NCBI GenBank assembly: GCA_019828545.1
Contig: JACVRA010000457.1
Coordinates: 34,408-98,407 of the forward strand
Direction of reading: 5' to 3'
Length of the DNA stretch: 64,000 bases
Origin: Paracamarosporium sp. OC-R06-R3
Taxonomy: Eukaryota; Ascomycota; Dothideomycetes; Pleosporales; Didymosphaeriaceae
Shown here: in pieces, positions 58,869-64,000 of the stretch
Position numbering within the stretch: position 1 is the stretch's first letter
How the letters are laid out: every line of letters starts with the position of its first letter
Translations under genes and position numbers: made by a program
Notes under the pieces: generated by a model
Seen by the model: only the letters and a program-made list of their open reading frames with translations
The model's database searches: none
What the model was told of the DNA's origin: nothing

Positions 58869-59275
58869 CTGCCAAGTAACTTCAATAGATTGAAGTTATG
58901 CTACCTTTTGTAGGGGATGTTTGTTGAATAATGAACTACGACACGCTCATAGGGAAGTGGGGAAGGCTGAACCGCAACCCGTGTGTGCAACTATTAGCCG
59001 TTTTTAGTTGACCGGAAAGAAGCCGCATAATCTTATGGAGGTGTCTTGCTCCAGGATTATAGGACGATAAGCGGTCATACCCACCTACCGGTTACTCAGA
59101 ACGAATCAAACATACATGTGGCGCTGTATCCCTCATCACGGGTAAAGTAAAGCAGTGCGGGGCTCGAGCTGAAAGGCTGAGATGAGCGAGTGCACCTATT
59201 CTGCGTTTGTAACGGGCTTCCACCCTCTTTTCTCTCGCATCATCTATCTGTGAAAGGCTTCAAAAAGTCGTCCAC
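58869..59275. promoter_or_regulatory. Shared divergent promoter of the HeLo-like and kinase genes
   Basis: The 407 bp between the two start codons must serve both genes. No TATA box or known factor site stood out. Confidence 0.5.
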
Positions 59276-62135
59276 ATGCCGTCTCCTCAAACACAGGACC
59301 AAGGACATTTAACGAACGCTGTATTGCACAGAAGCTGCAGTACCTCCAGTGGGCAAACCTCATCATTGGGCTCCGATGAGATCCGGGTATTAGAGACATT
59401 GAGCCTAGGCGATGATGAGTTCTCTACGAACTTGAACGGACTATCGTTAGACAAGCTCTACATTAGAGTTGTTGCAGAACTAAAAGAGTCGATCGAAGAG
59501 ACTTCAGGTTGGGCTTGGGGGACACAATTAGCCACTCTCACAGGCTCAGAGAACAGTCAGGATATTACTACTAGCGGCGGTCAAGTGCCGGACGCGAGAC
59601 AAGAACATCTACTCAATGTCGCTTTCTTGCACGATATGCTACAGGATCTGAGACATTGGAGCTCCGATATCCTGCATCACACATCCAAATTCGATTCTTT
59701 GAGCGAGAATCAAGATCATTCGATCTTATCGCATCTGTTAAACGAAGCCCAGAAACCAGAACCATTCCTTGCAGATAACGTTTGGGCATATTTGAACGAT
59801 ATAGGAGAAAACTTGCAAAGGTTGCAGAAGCTCGAACAGAATGAAATCTACGATACTGGGTAAGACCTGAGAATTAGTATTCAAGAGATACCTTTCCCTA
59901 GCTAACCAAGTAATAGAACTGCTGAGAAACTAAGAGGCATCCTCGCTACTTCAATGAAATGTTTAACGCTACAGAGTGGTCCTCTGAGAGCATTGTCAGA
60001 CTCGCTGAGTCTTAAACAAAAGGTAATTGACCAGCTTTGTTGAGTGAAGCTTGCTGAACCATCTTACTAGACTGCTCATGAAGTTGACATCAAAGTTGAC
60101 CAAACGAAAGCCATGCTCCCACTACAGATACCAAGTGTCGAGGCAAAGTCTTCCAATACATCGCACCCTTTGCATGAGCAGCTGCCGCACTTTGTCTTGA
60201 CCAACGCTGCATTGGAAAGCAAGGCAGCTGATGGTCATGACCCCGAGCCGTCGTCTCTACCAGATGGAGGTTCCGATGGTGACCACATAGATAACATTGA
60301 CTATGCTGGTAACTCTTTGGGGGAGTTGCTGAGAGCTAATGGCATTCCACGCCCTGATCAAGATCTGGAGAAATTTTGGCCAGACAAGCGATTAAGGAAA
60401 CTTCTGACAACGTGGCGTATCAGAGAAGCCTTCAAATGTAAGAAGCTCAAACATCTTGCCGGAAACGTAGATGAGATCGTGATGAAGCAGTTAAAGATTT
60501 TGGCGATTCTTGCACTCGTAGGAAAAGTCAAATACATGGACAAATTCATTGAGTCCAGGATTTACGACCAGGATTTACGACCAGGATTTACCTTTGGTTA
60601 AGTGTACAAAGGGGCACCCTACAGAGTCACGCATCGCCCGACGTACGGCGCCAGAGGAACCACTAGACTTCCTAGACGACTGGAAAGTAGACCAGCGGGA
60701 ATCACTTTTGCGCTGGCAGTATTGCGTGCTGACCCCTACTTTGGCGATGGGACCCGATGGAATTTCTGCTAGACATGAAAACTTTCTTCCTCAGACAGTC
60801 ATGCCTTGGATGTCAACGCTCAAGCACAAGGAAGACGGAGGATACTCTCAAGTTTTTGAAGTAGATGTACATCCAGATTGCCATGAATTCCATGACGTTC
60901 TCCAATCATTGTCGGTATGTTTACTTGAGCTCGTTTACCTTTCGTCACCTAACACGCATGACTTTAGATCCATAACGAAAACAAATTTGCATTGAAAAAA
61001 CTGACAAGAACGGGGAAACAAGACATTTCAGAAATTCGCTTGAAGTTCGAAAATGAGAGGCAGATGTTGGAACGGTTCAAAGGGCATCCACATTTGATCA
61101 CACTGCTGATGAGCTGGACTTTGAAAGAAGAATGTTATTTCTTGTTTCCCTTAGCTGAATCTGACCTCGATCAGTATTGGAACCTCGAGACGAATTGGAA
61201 TGCAGTGAATTTTTCCGATCAAGAATGCCGCTATCAGACAATCTGCTGGTTATCTACACAAATCCACAAGATGGTAGGAGCTTTGGAGCATATACACAAT
61301 CTTGGCAATCGTTTAAATGTGGAAAAAAGATTTGGCAGGCACGGTGACTTGAAGCCTGAAAATGTATTGTGGTATCATTCTACAAGAGAAAACAGAGGGT
61401 TCTTCACCATAGCGGATCTTGGTTTGGCGGCATGTAATTCAATACACAGCCGCTCAGGGATTCCTAGCAACACAATCGCAAAGACCCCGAGTTATAGATC
61501 GCCAGAGTGTGATCTTGCAGATGGCAAGATATCTAGGTCTTACGATATATGGAGTCTTGGTTGTCTTCTCCTGGAAATGGTTTGCTGGATTGTTGGGGGC
61601 CCTTCTTTAAGAAATCTCTTTGCACATGAGCGAATGTCGACATATGTCACAGGTAGCCAGTCTGATATCTTCTTTGACGTTGAAGAGAATGGAGATAGTC
61701 ACGTCATGTTCGTAAAAAGGAGTGTGAAAGAAGTAAGCAAAAGCTGCCCGATTTAGTTGAGCATAGACACTGACAGAAAGGTAGAGAATTGCTAAACTAC
61801 ACGGAGCTGATTCATGCACAGAGTACTTACATGAGCTTCTCGATCTAATCGAGGAACACATGTTGGTGGTATTATGTAAAGAGGAAGGTCGAAGCAGAGA
61901 TAGAATTGCCTCCAAACATTTGCTCGAAAGGGTCGGGAGTATCGACGCCAAGGTTAAACAATCAGAAGCGTACTGTTGTCATCCTGTGCCAAAACTACGA
62001 GTTCCAGACTATATGGTCGCAGTCGACGCTATTTTAGATCCGATGATTCTGAAGACCGCTGGAAAGCACAAAGGACTCGGAGTCTACACAGGTAGTCCAC
62101 CGCGAGTGGCCTTGACGGCGGATGAATACTACTAG
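59276..62135 (+). pseudogene. Protein kinase gene with N-terminal helical domain, frameshifted by a 13-bp duplication
   Basis: Exons are 59276-59859, 59917-60022, 60071-60914, 60968-61732 and 61785-62135; introns are 48-57 bp, all GT-AG. The exon lengths sum to one base more than whole codons. The excess sits at 60555-60591, where a 13-bp unit occurs nearly three times; without one unit the frame would be continuous (about 878 residues). As it stands translation stops at 60601 after 406 residues, before the kinase domain. Kinase marks lie downstream: GGYSQVFEV (P-loop), FALKKL (ATP lysine), RHGDLKPENVL at about 61340 (HGD replaces HRD), DLG at 61415 (for DFG), and SPECD. The N-terminal half is helical and unknown. 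Such kinases accompany fungal recognition loci. Confidence 0.78.
60555..60591 (+). repeat. 13-bp tandem repeat, about 2.85 copies, inside the kinase gene
   Basis: CCAGGATTTACGA occurs at 60555-60567 and 60568-60580, and 11 of its 13 bases again at 60581-60591. Adding or losing one unit changes the reading frame by one base. Confidence 0.92.
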
Positions 62136-63088
62136 GGGTCAGACTATCAACGAATCAAATTCTGGTTCATCTAGATGTTTCCCGTTCGCCTACAATATTT
62201 GATAATTGATACTCAAAGCTCTCTCGCGTTTCTAGACATGACGTTTCACAATACAATACTTGCGAGGATCCATACTAATTTGGGATGAGAAAGGCCACAG
62301 TAATAGTTGGGGTTTCTTGAAACTCGTTTACTTGTCTGCATTTGACCATATCCCGGCTTACAATTCTACATAGTGTGCAAATTCTACTGTTTCTTTCATC
62401 GCATCCAGCTCGGCCTTGATCGTTTAATTAGTGCCGAGATTACCTAGCTTCAATGTTCATAAGTCATCTACCTTGGACAAGCCTCGAGGGAGGCAGCATC
62501 GGAAGTGACCACGAATGTACTATATTGTTTATTTAGCGGTATTTCTAGCCCAAGAATTCTTTGCGTAAGCTTACTGTGACGGTCGCGTTACCCCTCCCGA
62601 ACACGCTGGCAAGGTACGCTTCGATTTGCAGTTGCATATCATATCCAGCCTTGATTGCAACAACACTCATTATAAACGGCAGGCGTTTCCTCATATATCA
62701 AAAGGATTTTTATCCGAACCTAAAGCGTGGTCGGTGTGTGTTTGAGTAGTGTAGTGTTGAATCAACATTGAAACTACTTGATGCCGGCGAAAGCAATGGC
62801 CGCTTTGCGTTGGGCAAGGTTTTAGCGCCCCACTGCAGCAAGGCTGAAATTGCAACGTGATACGAAAATGACATCACCAGCTGTGTGGCATCGAAAAACA
62901 ATACGTAATTGGCGTAGCTGCATTGTTTTTGATTCTTTGGAAGAACCGTGACACAGTGTAATGCTATATTTTTCTGTTGGCCAATTAGGACTGACACTGA
63001 AATTCCGGTGCGCCTGGCCTGGTTCGTTGAGTGCACGGATATGAAAATGAGCGTTATTGCTATGGATACATTCTAAGACATTCGTCTT
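62136..63088. other. Intergenic region, no gene seen
   Basis: The region is AT-rich with many short frames. A minus-strand frame at 62822-63157 lacks a recognisable domain and overlaps the kinase relic, so it is not called. Confidence 0.45.
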
Positions 63089-63358
63089 GTGGAACGAGAT
63101 CCAAGGCGTACCGTGCAGAGTATTCAGAAAGATACGCTCCCCAAACCTACGCGCCATACTTTGCGGAAACCATCAGTGACTAGCGTTCATAAGGTTTCAA
63201 AATCAGAATCAACAATCTCAGAGGCATGTAGTAATTCTGTTATGGACTTATTAGATATTTTTCACGATGATTCACTGCAGACGGATCCGAAGAAGCGAGT
63301 AGACTGTGATATTGTTATCCAAAGGATGATAGCATTTGCTACGATCGAGATGTCATGA
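63089..63358 (+). pseudogene. Remnant of a kinase C-terminal lobe
   Basis: About 89 codons are open to a stop at 63356-63358 without an ATG at the start. The end reads MDLLDIFHDDSLQTDPKKRVDCDIVIQRMI, which has the DPxKR pattern of the last helices of a protein kinase domain. The upstream kinase motifs are absent. It is likely a fragment of a second kinase of the type at 59276-62135, left by duplication and decay. Confidence 0.45.
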
Positions 63359-64000
63359 AGACGCGTAATACTGTAACGCCAGTATGAACAACAGAACACA
63401 ACGCTTTGAGTCTATTCAATTCAGTACTTTCAATATGGTAGCCTGCATATATATACCTTACATTAATCAAAACTGACACTCCTAAGCTATTCCTACAAAA
63501 CCGAAGAAGCACTGGCATACGACGACTCCAGATTTCGAGGCGGATTAGCCAACGACATGTTCAATGAGACCAAGATACGACGACGAGGTACAAAAACGTC
63601 AACCGCGTCAGTAAGGTACTGTCTCAACTTAGGAGTACTGTTTTAGGGGGTTGTCATGTGGTTTTGGCATTAAGTGAATAGCCGGGCGGCTGTCGAGGAG
63701 ACAATCAAGCCACCGAAACGGCGAGGTGCCTTATTTTGCAATCAACAACAAGCAGGATTAATATAAATATAAACTGAACATTTGAGTCACTGCATACAAG
63801 TTCGAGGAGTGGTCAGTATATAATCTGCCGGAGTATTAGAATATACGTGTTCTCTAGTTTGTGGCGAAGCATCCAAGAACATATTAAGCTCCCCGCTCTA
63901 TTTGTTCGTACGCAGTACGGATCAGATAAGGATATCTACTTAATGCGCCTGAGCCGTGCGGCCAAGCCGCATGACGGCCGTGCGCAGGGGCTAGATATAA
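63359..64000. other. Intergenic region to window end, no gene seen
   Basis: No reading frame, repeat or RNA gene was supported in the last 642 bp. The region is AT-rich from 63730 to 63890. Confidence 0.4.

Noticed and set aside
62822..63157. A 111-codon minus-strand frame
   Set aside because: It overlaps the kinase relic on the other strand, and no domain could be recognised.
1..64000. Secondary-metabolite cluster, Starship element or CRISPR array
   Set aside because: No PKS, NRPS or terpene core gene, no tyrosine-recombinase captain and no regularly spaced repeats were found.

Overview
The window comes from a filamentous ascomycete, most likely a Dothideomycete of the Pleosporales type. 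The reasons are short introns (mostly 47-62 bp) with GT-AG ends and CTAAC/CTGAC branch sites, about one gene per 2.4 kb on both strands, Zn2Cys6 and fungal_trans regulators, an AA9 polysaccharide monooxygenase, a fungalysin and a SPA2 polarity protein. The species assignment is inference. Gene models were built by joining reading frames at consensus splice sites and checking that exon lengths sum to whole codons.

Layout. 1-5.4 kb: 3' part of a fungal_trans regulator, NHP2 and ribosomal protein eL22. 5.4-11.9 kb: secreted proteins (GPI-type cupredoxin, AA9 LPMO, six-cysteine effector-like protein) and two copies of a palindromic element. 11.9-14.7 kb: no gene seen. 14.7-21.5 kb: glycine-zipper protein, single-pass membrane protein, M36 metalloprotease. 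22.9-29.3 kb: TauD dioxygenase, SDR, and an NCS1 permease whose leader intron carries a TPP riboswitch. 30-36.5 kb: perfect 25-bp inverted repeat, coiled-coil protein with a cysteine-cluster tail, TDT-family transporter, remnant of a GMC oxidoreductase. 36.8-41.2 kb: OsmC-like protein, FMN alpha-hydroxyacid oxidase, D-2-hydroxyacid dehydrogenase. 42.6-56.7 kb: mostly regulatory or housekeeping genes (Zn2Cys6 factor, HOS2-type deacetylase with a long N-terminal extension, ING/PHD protein, SPA2) plus a GH43 protein. 57.2-63.4 kb: a divergent pair, a HeLo-like/DUF7580-like protein and a protein kinase, followed by a kinase relic.

The most interesting items are: (1) the TPP riboswitch of the NCS1 permease, in which part of the aptamer can pair with the candidate 5' splice site, pointing to thiamin-controlled splicing of a likely thiamin or precursor transporter; (2) the HeLo-like/kinase pair, which resembles fungal cell-death or self/non-self recognition loci, in which a 13-bp tandem duplication has frameshifted the kinase gene; (3) the deacetylase with about 250 extra N-terminal residues; (4) the two related palindromes and the perfect inverted repeat, which look like small mobile elements or their remnants.
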